Shown piece after piece: positions 34,070-42,882 of a DNA stretch of 64,000 nucleotides. The notes below the pieces were generated by a model. The model was not told where the DNA came from, did not search any database, and was given only the letters and a program-made list of their open reading frames with translations. Both the position numbers and the translations under genes were made by a program. Source of the stretch: Streptomyces violaceoruber (GTDB lineage: Bacteria > Actinomycetota > Actinomycetes > Streptomycetales > Streptomycetaceae); assembly GCF_033406955.1 (NCBI RefSeq), contig NZ_CP137734.1, positions 6,758,001 through 6,822,000 of the forward strand, read 5' to 3'. Positions within the stretch are counted from its first letter, which is position 1. Each line of letters starts with the position of its first letter.

Positions 34070-34250
34070 GCAGCACCAGAGGCGGCCGACGACCCCCACG
34101 GGCGTAATCCGCGTTCCACAGCCCCGTTAGACTCGGTCTTTGGCACCTTTGCGTCCAGATCCGCAGACGAAGCGTCGACGAAGCGTCTCCGCGCCGCCTG
34201 AGGACCGTAGACGGGGCGTCCCAGCCAGCCAACCGGAAGCACGGGAAGAG

Positions 34251-35372
34251 ATGTCGGCACCGAATAAGTCGTACGACCCAGTCGAGGTCGAGGCGTTGAA
34301 ACCGGAAGAGATCGAGCGCATGCGGGACGAGGCGCTCGCCGCCTTCGCCGCCGCGGACTCCCTCGACGCGCTCCAGGAGGCCAAGGTCGCCCACACCGGC
34401 GGCGCCTCCCCGCTGGCGCTGGCCAACCGCGAGATCGGCGCCCTGCCCCCGCAGGCCAAGGCCGAGGCCGGCAAGCGCGTCGGCATGGCCCGCGGTGCCG
34501 TGAACAAGGCGCTGGCCGCCCGCCAGGAGGAGCTGGAGGCCGAGCGCGACGCGCGTGTCCTGGTCGAGGAGGCCGTGGACGTCACGCTGCCCCACGACCG
34601 CGTACCGGCCGGCGCCCGCCACCCGCTCACCACGCTCTCCGAGCGCATCGAGGACATCTTCGTCGCCATGGGCTACGAGGTCGCCGAGGGCCCCGAGGCC
34701 GAGGCCGAGTGGTTCAACTTCGACGCCCTCAACATCGGCCCGGACCACCCGGCCCGCGGCGAGGCCGACACGTTCTTCGTGCAGGGCCCGGAGGGCGGCG
34801 CCGAGTCCGGCGTCGTGCTGCGCACCCACACCTCGCCCGTGCAGATCCGCTCCGCGCTCACGCGCGAGCTGCCGGTCTACGTGATCTGCCCCGGCCGGGT
34901 GTACCGCACCGACGAGCTGGACGCCACCCACACCCCCGTCTTCCACCAGGTCGAGCTGCTCGCCGTCGACGAGGGCCTGACCATGGCGGACCTCAAGGGC
35001 ACCCTGGACCACATGGTCCAGTCGCTGTTCGGCGCGGAGATGAAGACCCGGCTGCGGCCGAACTTCTTCCCCTTCACCGAGCCGTCCGCCGAGATGGACA
35101 TGCTCTGCTACGTCTGCAAGGGCGCGTCCGTCGGCAACCCCGACCGGCCCTGCCGCACCTGCTCCAGCGAGGGCTGGATCGAGCTGGGCGGCTGCGGCAT
35201 GGTCAACCCGCGGGTGCTCACCGCCTGCGGCATCGACCCCGAGAAGTACAGCGGCTTCGCCTTCGGGTTCGGCATCGAGCGGATGCTGATGTTCCGCCAC
35301 AACGTCGAGGACATGCGAGACATGGTCGAGGGTGACGTCCGGTTCACCCGGCCGTTCGGGATGGAGATCTGA
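34251..35372 (+). CDS. pheS: Phenylalanine--tRNA ligase alpha subunit
   Basis: Catalytic subunit of the (alpha-beta)2 synthetase, 373 residues. N-terminal coiled-coil for tRNA binding, then class II motifs: motif 2 around RTHTSPVQIRS and FHQVELLAVDEGL, and motif 3 GFAFGFGIERMLMFRH near the C-terminus. The ATG at 34251 is 1 nt after GGGAAGAG. A possible -10 hexamer TAGACT at 34128-34133 would give a leader of about 110 nt; no T-box is visible. The stop shares one base with the pheT start (TGATG). Confidence 0.97.
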   Translation: MSAPNKSYDPVEVEALKPEEIERMRDEALAAFAAADSLDALQEAKVAHTGGASPLALANREIGALPPQAKAEAGKRVGMARGAVNKALAARQEELEAERDARVLVEEAVDVTLPHDRVPAGARHPLTTLSERIEDIFVAMGYEVAEGPEAEAEWFNFDALNIGPDHPARGEADTFFVQGPEGGAESGVVLRTHTSPVQIRSALTRELPVYVICPGRVYRTDELDATHTPVFHQVELLAVDEGLTMADLKGTLDHMVQSLFGAEMKTRLRPNFFPFTEPSAEMDMLCYVCKGASVGNPDRPCRTCSSEGWIELGGCGMVNPRVLTACGIDPEKYSGFAFGFGIERMLMFRHNVEDMRDMVEGDVRFTRPFGMEI

Positions 35373-37894
35373 TGCGGGTCCCGCTTTCCTGGCTGCGGGA
35401 GTACGTCGACCTGCCGGCCACCGAGACCGGCCGCGACGTGCAGGCCAAGCTGATTTCGGCCGGTCTGGAGGTCGAGACCGTCGAGCACCTGGGCGCCGAC
35501 CTCAAAGGCCCCCTCGTCGTCGGCCAGGTGCTGACCATCGAGGAGCTGGAGGGCTTCAAGAAGCCGATCCGCTTCTGCACGGTGAACGTCGGCCAGGCCA
35601 ACGGCACCGGTGAGCCGCAGGAGATCGTCTGCGGCGCCCGGAACTTCGCCGTCGGCGACAAGGTCGTCGTGGTCCTGCCCGGCGCCACCCTGCCCGGCGG
35701 CTTCTCGATCAGCGCCCGCAAGACCTACGGCAAGACGTCCCACGGCATGATCTGCTCCAGCGACGAGCTGGGCATGGGCGACGACGGCACCCACGGCATC
35801 ATCGTGCTGCCGCCGGAGACCGAGGTCGGCAAGGACGCCATCGAGCTGCTGGAACTGGTCGACGAGATGCTGGACATCGCCGTCACCGCCAACCGCGGCG
35901 ACTGCCTGTCCATCCGCGGCGTCGCCCGCGAGACCGCCATCGCCTACGGCCTGCCGCTGCGCGACCCGGCCCTGCTCGACGTGCCCGGTCCCAACGCCTA
36001 CGGCTACCCGGTGAAGATCGCCGACCCCACCGGCTGCGACCGCTTCACCGCCCGCACCGTGACCGGCCTCAGTGCCGAGGCGCGCTCCCCGATCTGGCTC
36101 CAGCGCCGGCTCCAGAAGGTCGGCATGCGCCCGATCTCGCTGGCCGTCGACGTCACGAACTACGTGATGATGGAGCTGGGCCAGCCCCTGCACGCCTACG
36201 ACCGCTCCCTGGTCCAGGGCACCATCGGTGTGCGCCGGGCCCAGGAGGGCGAGAAGATCGTCACCCTCGACGGCACCGAGCGGAAGCTGCACGCCGAGGA
36301 CCTGGTCATCACCGACGACCGCGGCCCGATCGGCCTCGCCGGTGTCATGGGCGGCGCCAACACGGAGATCGCGGACCACGACGCCGCCGAAAACGGTGGG
36401 AACGCGACGAGTGACGTGGTCATCGAGGCCGCCCACTTCGACCAGGTGTCCATCGCGCGCACCGCCCGCCGGCACAAGCTGTCCTCCGAGGCGTCCCGGC
36501 GCTTCGAGCGCGGCGTCGACCCGCAGGCCGCCGCCGCTGCCGCGCAGCGCACCGTCGACCTCCTCGTGCTGCTCGCCGGCGGCACCGCCGAGGCCGGGGT
36601 CACGGAGATCAGCGCACCGTCCGCACCGCACACCATCAGCGTCCCGGCCGACCATCCGGACAAGGTCGCGGGTGTGGAGTACGGCCGCGAGACCGTCGTA
36701 CGCCGCCTCCAGGAGGTGGGCTGCGACGTCTACGGCCAGGACGAGCTGATCGTCACCGTGCCGTCCTGGCGGCCCGACCTCGATGACATCAACGACCTGG
36801 CCGAAGAGGTCATCCGCCTGGAGGGCTACGAGAACCTGCCCTCCACGCTGCCCCGGCCCCCGGCGGGCCGCGGCCTCACCTCCCGGCAGCGGCTGCACCG
36901 CCGCGTCGGGCGGGCCCTGGCCGGTGCCGGTTACGTCGAGGCGCTGAACTACCCGTTCGTGGGCGAGCAGGTCTTCGACCAGCTCGGTCTCGACGCCGAC
37001 GACCCGGCCCGCCGCGTCGTCAGGCTGGTCAACCCGCTGAGCGACGAGGAGCCCGCGCTGCGGACCTCGCTGCTGCCCGGCCTGCTCGCGGCGCTGCGGC
37101 GCAACGACGGCCGGGGCGCGCACGACCTGGCACTCTTCGAGACGGGCCTGGTCTTCCACCCGCGCGACGAGCAGCGCGTCGCCGCCGACCTGCCCGTCGA
37201 CCGGCGCCCCAGCGAGGACGACCTCGCCGCGCTGGACGCCGCGCTGCCCGACCAGCCCCGGCACGTCGCCGTGGTCCTGGCCGGCGCCCGCGAGCAGGCC
37301 GGCTGGTGGGGCAAGGGCCGTCCGGCCGACTGGGCCGACGCGGTCGAGTCCGCCCGCACCGTCGCCCGCGAGGCCCGCGCCGAACTGGGCGTCCGCAAGG
37401 GTCAGTACGGGCCGTGGCACCCGGGCCGCTGCGCCGAGCTGTTCGTCACCGTGGACGGCGAGGAGCGCGTCGTCGGACACGCGGGTGAGCTGCACCCGCG
37501 CGTCCTGAAGACGCTGGGCCTGCCCGCGCGCACCTGCGCGATGGAGCTGGACCTCGACGCGCTGGAGCGGGTCGGCGACGACATCCCGCAGGCGCCGGGC
37601 ATCTCCACCTTCCCGGTCGCGACGCAGGACGTCGCCCTGGTGGTCGACGCGTTCGTCCCGGCCAGCGAGGTCGAGGCCGCGCTGCGCGAGGGCGCGGGCG
37701 AACTGCTGGAGTCCATCCGGCTGTTCGACGTGTACGACAACGCGGAGCAGCTCGGTGAGGGACGCAAGTCGCTGGCGTACGCGTTGCGCTTCCGCGCAAA
37801 GGACCGGACGCTGACGGTCGACGAGGCCTCCGCTGCCCGCGACGCGGCGGTTGCCCTCGCGGGCGAGCGGGTCGGAGCGGTGCTGCGCAGTTAG
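35372..37894 (+). CDS. pheT: Phenylalanine--tRNA ligase beta subunit
   Basis: 840 residues, full length. Starts MRVPLSWLREYVDLP as PheT proteins do. N-terminal tRNA-binding (EMAP-like) domain, with VCGARNFAVGDKVVVVLPGATLPGGF, then the B3/B4 editing domain (FTARTVTGLSAEARSPIWLQRRL), B5, and the C-terminal ferredoxin-fold anticodon-binding domain (ATQDVALVVDAFVPASEVEAALREGAG). Translationally coupled to pheS. Confidence 0.97.
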   Translation: MRVPLSWLREYVDLPATETGRDVQAKLISAGLEVETVEHLGADLKGPLVVGQVLTIEELEGFKKPIRFCTVNVGQANGTGEPQEIVCGARNFAVGDKVVVVLPGATLPGGFSISARKTYGKTSHGMICSSDELGMGDDGTHGIIVLPPETEVGKDAIELLELVDEMLDIAVTANRGDCLSIRGVARETAIAYGLPLRDPALLDVPGPNAYGYPVKIADPTGCDRFTARTVTGLSAEARSPIWLQRRLQKVGMRPISLAVDVTNYVMMELGQPLHAYDRSLVQGTIGVRRAQEGEKIVTLDGTERKLHAEDLVITDDRGPIGLAGVMGGANTEIADHDAAENGGNATSDVVIEAAHFDQVSIARTARRHKLSSEASRRFERGVDPQAAAAAAQRTVDLLVLLAGGTAEAGVTEISAPSAPHTISVPADHPDKVAGVEYGRETVVRRLQEVGCDVYGQDELIVTVPSWRPDLDDINDLAEEVIRLEGYENLPSTLPRPPAGRGLTSRQRLHRRVGRALAGAGYVEALNYPFVGEQVFDQLGLDADDPARRVVRLVNPLSDEEPALRTSLLPGLLAALRRNDGRGAHDLALFETGLVFHPRDEQRVAADLPVDRRPSEDDLAALDAALPDQPRHVAVVLAGAREQAGWWGKGRPADWADAVESARTVAREARAELGVRKGQYGPWHPGRCAELFVTVDGEERVVGHAGELHPRVLKTLGLPARTCAMELDLDALERVGDDIPQAPGISTFPVATQDVALVVDAFVPASEVEAALREGAGELLESIRLFDVYDNAEQLGEGRKSLAYALRFRAKDRTLTVDEASAARDAAVALAGERVGAVLRS

Positions 37895-37950
37895 CGGTTC
37901 GCCCGAGGGGCGTGGGGTTCCTGCCGGTTCGGCGGCTGCGGGGTACGTCG

Positions 37951-38010
37951 TGGTCGCTCGCGCAGTTCCCCGCGCCCCTTTTTTTAGGGGCGCGGGGAAC
38001 TGCGCGACCA
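37951..38010. terminator. Full-length dispersed palindrome downstream of pheT (terminator, copy 2)
   Basis: CGCAGTTCCCCGCGCCCCT (37961-37979) and AGGGGCGCGGGGAACTGCG (37986-38004) form a perfect 19-bp stem with a six-T loop; TGGTCG/CGACCA extends it beyond a CTCG bulge. It would act in either direction. Of the 427 bp between pheT and the TPR regulator, this and the dyad at 38261 are the only structured elements I see. Confidence 0.85.
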
Positions 38011-38260
38011 GCCACAGCGCACTCGCGCTCGACAACGCATCCGCACGCTGAACGGTGTTCGGTCGGAACTGCTGGAGCCGGCGGAGCCGTCCGCCCCGCC
38101 ACGGAGTGTCGGGCAGGCAGCCGGGCGGACGGCGTGAATACGGGCCGCCGCACTGTACGAGGGGGAGCCGGCGGCCCGGCCGGCCTCTTTCGAGGCCTTC
38201 AGTCAACCGGCCCGGAACTCTCCGCGACAGCGCGCACACGCTGCGGATGCGCGTACTCCG

Positions 38261-38277
38261 TTCACACCCCGTGTGAA
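38261..38277. promoter_or_regulatory. Perfect dyad TTCACAC-CCC-GTGTGAA upstream of the XRE-TPR regulator gene
   Basis: Seven-base arms with a three-base centre, 45 bp before the ATG, next to a possible -10 (TACGCT, 38289-38294). Likely an operator, perhaps for autoregulation. Confidence 0.5.
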
Positions 38278-38321
38278 GACCGACGCACTACGCTGTCGGC
38301 ACCGATTCACCGGGGGCACCC

Positions 38322-39662
38322 ATGCAGCCCAACACCCTGCTCGACGCGATCCTCGACGAGGCCGGGATCTCGCACGCGGGACTGGCCGCGCACGTCAACC
38401 AGGCGGGGCGGGCGCGCGGGCTCGCACTGAGGTACGAACACACCGCCGTCGCACGGTGGTTGAAGGGCCAGCGCCCGCGCGGCCAGGTGCCCGACCTGAT
38501 CTGCGAGGTCCTCGCGTCCCGGCTGCACCGCCCCGTCACCCTCGACGACATCGGCCTCGGCGTGCCCGGCGAACCCGCCGCCCCGCACACCGGATCGCTG
38601 TCCGGGTTCGTGGAGCGCGCCACCGCCCTGTGGCGCTCCGACCAGCAGCAGCGCCCGCACATCCTCGGCGCCCCGGCGCTCACCGGCACACCGGCCGTGA
38701 TGCCCGTGTGGGAGTGGGAGAACCCGCCCGAGGACACCGACGTATCCCGCGGCGGGCGGCACCGGGTCACCGCGGCCGACCTGGAGACGGTGCGCTGCGC
38801 CCGCACGCACTACGAGCAGATGTACCGCAAGGCCGGCGGCATCGCGACCCGCGCCCGCATCGTCGGCTTCCTCAACTCCGAGGCCGCGCCGCTGCTGCGC
38901 GGCAGCTACACCGACGCCGTCGGACGGCAGTTGCACCGTGCCACCGGGGGTTTGGTGGCCGTCGCGGGCATCTGCGCGTACGACTCCGACGCGCACGGCC
39001 TCGCCCAGCGCTACTTCCACCAGGCGCTGCGGCTCGCCAAGGCCAGCGGCGACCGGGGGCTCGGCGCGTACGTCATCGCGCTGCTGGTCAACCAGGCGCT
39101 CTTCACGCGGGAGTACCGGCAGGCCGTCGCCTTCGCCGAGGCCGCGCTGCGCGCCGCCGGCCGGCACATCACCCCGGCGCTCGCCTCCGACCTGTACGCG
39201 ATGCAGGCGAAGGCGTACGCACACCTGGGCGACGGCAGCGGCGCGCTGGCCTGCATCCGCCGGGCCGAGCAGGCCGCCGAGCGCATCCGGCGGGGGTACG
39301 AGCCGGACGAGACCGGCTACGTCCAGCCCGGACTGGTCAACGTCCAGGTGGCGGAGGCGCTGCTGAGCCTCGGTGAACTCGCGGCGGCCGGGGAGCACGC
39401 GGCGGCGGCCGTCGACACGCCCGCGCACGACCGGGGCCGCGTGCACCGGCTCGCCATGCTCAGCACGATCGAACTGCGGCAGGGCCACGCGGACAAGGCG
39501 GTGGCGACGGCCGTGCGGATGGCCGAACAGGCCCGGGGAATGGAGTCCCACCGGCTGCGCGACAGACTGCGCGCGGTGCGCGAGCACCTGGTGACCAGCG
39601 GTTGCGCGGGCACGGCCGAGGCCGCCGAACTCATCGACGGGGCACTGCGCGTACCGCTGTAG
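38322..39662 (+). CDS. XRE-type regulator with TPR-like C-terminal domain (NsdA-like)
   Basis: 446 residues. Non-canonical helix-turn-helix at the N-terminus (LRYEHTAVARWLKGQRPRGQVPDLICEVLASRLHRPVTLDDIGLG, about residues 36-80) as in the NsdA family of Streptomyces developmental and antibiotic regulators. A long helical repeat region follows (AQRYFHQALRLAKASGDRGLGAYVIALLVNQALF, YAMQAKAYAHLGDGSGALACIRRAEQAAERI, and further TPR-like pairs). Probably a sensory regulator of differentiation; ligand or partner unknown. Confidence 0.82.
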   Translation: MQPNTLLDAILDEAGISHAGLAAHVNQAGRARGLALRYEHTAVARWLKGQRPRGQVPDLICEVLASRLHRPVTLDDIGLGVPGEPAAPHTGSLSGFVERATALWRSDQQQRPHILGAPALTGTPAVMPVWEWENPPEDTDVSRGGRHRVTAADLETVRCARTHYEQMYRKAGGIATRARIVGFLNSEAAPLLRGSYTDAVGRQLHRATGGLVAVAGICAYDSDAHGLAQRYFHQALRLAKASGDRGLGAYVIALLVNQALFTREYRQAVAFAEAALRAAGRHITPALASDLYAMQAKAYAHLGDGSGALACIRRAEQAAERIRRGYEPDETGYVQPGLVNVQVAEALLSLGELAAAGEHAAAAVDTPAHDRGRVHRLAMLSTIELRQGHADKAVATAVRMAEQARGMESHRLRDRLRAVREHLVTSGCAGTAEAAELIDGALRVPL

Positions 39663-39789
39663 GCGTCCTGTCCGTCCCGTCCGTCCCGTCCCTGCGCCCA
39701 CCCCTGCGCCGTGAGCGGCTTCCGTACGCCTGCTGCCGGAACGCTGCTGCTGCGATATTGCCACCTACTCAAGGAAAGGTGGCAGAACA

Positions 39790-40332
39790 GTGCAGTGGGC
39801 GAAACAGAGCGAACAAAATGTGTACTCAAATCGATGGTTCAGCGTCAATCTCGCCGATGTCCTCCTGCCGGACGGCCGGCACCTCGACCACTTCCTGATA
39901 CGGATGCGCCCGGTAGCGGTGGCCACGGTCGTGAACGAGGCCGACGAGGTCCTCCTGCTGTGGCGGCACCGGTTCATCACCGACAGCTGGGGCTGGGAAC
40001 TGGCGGCCGGAGTCGTCGAGGACGGCGAGGACGTCGCGGTGGCGGCGGCCAGGGAACTGGAGGAGGAGACGGGCTGGCGGCCCGGACCGCTGCACCACCT
40101 GATGAGCGTCGAGCCCTCCAACGGCCTCACCGACGCCCGGCACCACGTCTACTGGGCCGAGGAGGGCACGTACGTCGGACACCCCGTGGACGACTTCGAG
40201 TCGGAGCGCCGGGAATGGGTGCCCCTCAAGCTCGTCCCCGACCTCGTCGCCCGCGGGGAGGTCCCGGCCGCCAACATGGCGGCCGCGTTACTCCTGCTGC
40301 ACCACCTCAGGCTCGGGCGCGATCAGCCGTAG
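39790..40332 (+). CDS. NUDIX hydrolase with a TTA codon
   Basis: 180 residues. Complete Nudix box GVVEDGEDVAVAAARELEEETGW (G-x5-E-x7-REUxEExGU) near residue 75, in the ADP-ribose pyrophosphatase-like architecture, with a preceding RMRPVAVATVVNEADEVLLLWRHRF strand. Hydrolyses a nucleoside diphosphate linked to another moiety; substrate unknown. GTG 39790 behind AGGTGG. Codon 167 is TTA (40288-40290), making it a likely bldA-dependent gene. Overlaps the convergent dehydrogenase by 10 bp. Confidence 0.92.
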   Translation: MQWAKQSEQNVYSNRWFSVNLADVLLPDGRHLDHFLIRMRPVAVATVVNEADEVLLLWRHRFITDSWGWELAAGVVEDGEDVAVAAARELEEETGWRPGPLHHLMSVEPSNGLTDARHHVYWAEEGTYVGHPVDDFESERREWVPLKLVPDLVARGEVPAANMAAALLLLHHLRLGRDQP

Positions 40333-41195
40333 GCGTAGAAGCCCGAGCCGCTCTTGCGGCCGAGGCGGCCCGCGTCGACCATGCGCTGGAGCAGCGGGGG
40401 AGCGGCGTACAGCGGCTCCTTGTACTCCTCGTACATCGAGTACGCCACCGAGGCGACCGTGTCCAGGCCGATCAGGTCGGCCAGCTTCAGCGGGCCCATC
40501 GGGTGGGCGCAGCCCATCTCCATGCCGTTGTCGATGTCCTCGCGGCTGGCGATGCCCGACTCGAACATCCGGATCGCGGAGAGCAGGTACGGGATCAGCA
40601 GCGCGTTGACCACGAAGCCGGAGCGGTCCTGGGCGCGGATCGCGTGCTTGCCGAGCACCTTCTCGGTGAACAGCTGGGCCCGGCTGAGCGTGCCCTCGGA
40701 GGTGGTCAGCGCCGGGATCAGCTCGACGAGCTGCTGCACCGGGGCCGGGTTGAAGAAGTGGATGCCGATGACGTGGTCGGGCCGCGAGGTGGCGACCGCC
40801 AGCTTCACCAGCGGGATGGAGGAGGTGTTGGAGGCCAGGATCGCGTCCGGCCGGGTCACGACCTGATCGAGCACCTGGAAGATCTCGGTCTTGACCTGCT
40901 CGTTCTCGACGACGGCCTCGATCACCAGATCGCGGTCGGCGAACTCGCCGAGGTCGGTGGTGAAGCTGAGGCGCGCCTGCGTCGCGTCCCGCTCCTCCTC
41001 GGTCATCTTGCCGCGCTCGGCCGCCTTGGCCAGCGAGTTGTACAGCCGGGTGCGGCCGATCTCCAGAGCCTCGCCGGTGGTCTCGGCGACCATCACCTCC
41101 AGACCCGAGCGGGCGCACACCTCGGCGATGCCCGCCCCCATCTGACCGCAGCCGACCACGCCGACACGTGCGATATCTCCCGAGATGCCGGTCAC
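40323..41195 (-). CDS. 3-hydroxybutyryl-CoA dehydrogenase (3-hydroxyacyl-CoA dehydrogenase family)
   Basis: NAD(P)-dependent oxidation of 3-hydroxyacyl-CoA to 3-ketoacyl-CoA (butyrate and fatty-acid metabolism). 290 residues from GTG 41195 (AAAGGGA upstream). Rossmann GxGxxG as VGVVGCGQMGAGIAEV, the catalytic His in IGIHFFNPAPVQQLVELI, and the C-terminal GRKSGSGFYAYG. Longer in-frame starts upstream lack ribosome-binding sites. Confidence 0.93.
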   Translation of the reverse strand: MTGISGDIARVGVVGCGQMGAGIAEVCARSGLEVMVAETTGEALEIGRTRLYNSLAKAAERGKMTEEERDATQARLSFTTDLGEFADRDLVIEAVVENEQVKTEIFQVLDQVVTRPDAILASNTSSIPLVKLAVATSRPDHVIGIHFFNPAPVQQLVELIPALTTSEGTLSRAQLFTEKVLGKHAIRAQDRSGFVVNALLIPYLLSAIRMFESGIASREDIDNGMEMGCAHPMGPLKLADLIGLDTVASVAYSMYEEYKEPLYAAPPLLQRMVDAGRLGRKSGSGFYAYG

Positions 41196-41371
41196 ATCGT
41201 CCCTTTCGCTGACTCCACGGCTGGTCGCAGGCATGCCGGGGTCCCCGGTGCCTGCTCCGATCGAGCACGTTACCCCCGAATGGTCACGGTTCCGTCTCCC
41301 GGGTCGGGCATGCTGAGGCCCCGTACACGATCCGTGACCGTACGGATCCACAGCGTTCAGGAGGTCTTCCC

Positions 41372-42616
41372 ATGGGCGGTGTCTCGCGCCGTGCCTTCAC
41401 GGTGGCGGCGTTGTCGGCGTTCACGCTCGTGCCCGAGGCGTCGGCGGCGACCCCCGGTCCGGCGAAGCCGGCGCCCCCGCGCAGCGCCGCCGCCGGGATG
41501 CGGGGGATGTGGCTGGCGACCGTGGCCAACCGCGACTGGCCCACCCGTGCGGGGCTGCGCGCCGCCGAGCAGCGCGCGGAGCTGATCGAGCACCTCGACA
41601 ACGCGGTCCGGCACCGCCTCAACACGGTGATCCTCCAGGTGCGGCCGACGGCCGACGCGCTGTGGCCCTCGGCGCACGAGCCGTGGTCGCAGTACCTGTC
41701 CGGCAGCCAGGGACGCGACCCGGGCTGGGACCCGCTGGGCACGGCCGTCAAGGAGGCCCACGCCCGCGGCCTGCACCTGCACGCCTGGTTCAACCCGTAC
41801 CGCGTCGCCACCCACGACGACCCGGCCCGCCTCGTCTCCTCCCACCCCGCGCGGAAGAACCCCGGGTGGGTGGTGCCGTACGGCGGGCAGCTCTACTACA
41901 ACCCCGGGCTGCCCGAGGTCCGGGCGTTCGTCCAGGACGCGATCATGGACGCGGTGACGAAGTACGAGGTGGACGGGGTCCACTTCGACGACTACTTCTA
42001 CCCCTATCCGGTGGCGGGCCAGAGCTTCGACGACGGCGGGACCTTCGGCACGTTCGGCAGCGGCTTCGCCACGCAGGCCGACTGGCGGCGGGACAACATC
42101 GACCGGCTGGTGCGCGAGACCGCCCAGCGCGTCAAGGACGTCCGGCCGGCCGCCCGCTTCGGCGTCAGCCCCTTCGGCGTGTGGCGCAACGCCGCCACCG
42201 ACGAGCGGGGCTCCGACACCCGCGCGGGCGTGCAGACGTACGACGACCTGTACGCGGACACCCGCAAGTGGGTGCGCGAGGGCTGGATCGACTACGTCGT
42301 GCCGCAGCTGTACTGGAACATCGGCCTGGACGGCGCCGACTACGCGAAGCTGCTGCCCTGGTGGGCCGAGACCGCCCGGGGCAGCCGCACCCAGCTGTAC
42401 GTGGGCGAGGCGCTGTACAAGTCCGGGGACCCGGCGCAGCCCGCCGCCTGGCAGGACCCGGCCGAACTCTCCCGCCACCTGACGCTGGCCGCGCGCTACC
42501 CGGAGGTCCGCGGGCACGTCTACTTCTCGGCCAAGGACGTCGCCGACGACCGCGGCGGCGCGATGACGCGGCTGGCCGCCGACCACTACACGCAGCCGGC
42601 CGCCGCCCCGCGCTGA
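41372..42616 (+). CDS. Tat-exported glycosyl hydrolase-like 10 (GHL10/DUF187) protein
   Basis: 414 residues with a twin-arginine signal (SRRAFTVAALSAFTL, cleavage near ASA at about 26). The rest is a TIM-barrel GHL10 domain: GMRGMWLATVANRDWP, VILQVRPTADALWPS, LHAWFNPYRV, VDGVHFDDYFYPYPV and DYVVPQLYWN, with the acidic candidates in HFDDY. Such proteins act on cell-surface or environmental polysaccharide; the substrate is unknown. Confidence 0.88.
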   Translation: MGGVSRRAFTVAALSAFTLVPEASAATPGPAKPAPPRSAAAGMRGMWLATVANRDWPTRAGLRAAEQRAELIEHLDNAVRHRLNTVILQVRPTADALWPSAHEPWSQYLSGSQGRDPGWDPLGTAVKEAHARGLHLHAWFNPYRVATHDDPARLVSSHPARKNPGWVVPYGGQLYYNPGLPEVRAFVQDAIMDAVTKYEVDGVHFDDYFYPYPVAGQSFDDGGTFGTFGSGFATQADWRRDNIDRLVRETAQRVKDVRPAARFGVSPFGVWRNAATDERGSDTRAGVQTYDDLYADTRKWVREGWIDYVVPQLYWNIGLDGADYAKLLPWWAETARGSRTQLYVGEALYKSGDPAQPAAWQDPAELSRHLTLAARYPEVRGHVYFSAKDVADDRGGAMTRLAADHYTQPAAAPR

Positions 42617-42647
42617 ACCGCTCCGGCGCGGGGGTGCGGCCGCCGGG

Positions 42648-42842
42648 CTACAGCTGGGTCTCCCGGTGCCGGATCTCCGAGTCGGGGCCGGGCGAGCACA
42701 CGGCCTCGTGCCCGTCCTCGAACCGGACCCGGTACGGGGGAGTGCCCTTGTCGCCCATCACTTCGACGATCTCCGCGACCTTGTCGTGCTCACCGACCAC
42801 CCGGCCGTGCTGGACCAGTTGGTCGCCCTTGGTTGCGTGCAT
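42648..42842 (-). CDS. DUF1918 domain protein
   Basis: 64 residues: ATKGDQLVQHGRVVGEHDKVAEIVEVMGDKGTPPYRVRFEDGHEAVCSPGPD, the standard DUF1918 pattern (small beta-barrel, function unknown, common in actinobacteria). ATG at 42842. It stands alone between a glycosidase and a transporter. Confidence 0.9.
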   Translation of the reverse strand: MHATKGDQLVQHGRVVGEHDKVAEIVEVMGDKGTPPYRVRFEDGHEAVCSPGPDSEIRHRETQL

Positions 42843-42882
42843 CCGTGAGGCCTCCTCACCTGTGTGCGGCTGAGGGCGGGCG

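Noticed and set aside
34070..34250. T-box riboswitch before pheS
   Set aside because: No T-box sequence (TGGNACCGCG-like) or specifier stem was recognisable; only a weak promoter and a duplicated CGACGAAGCGT word.
35108..38239. 1043-codon minus-strand frame opposite pheT
   Set aside because: Pure shadow of pheT, which has complete family motifs.
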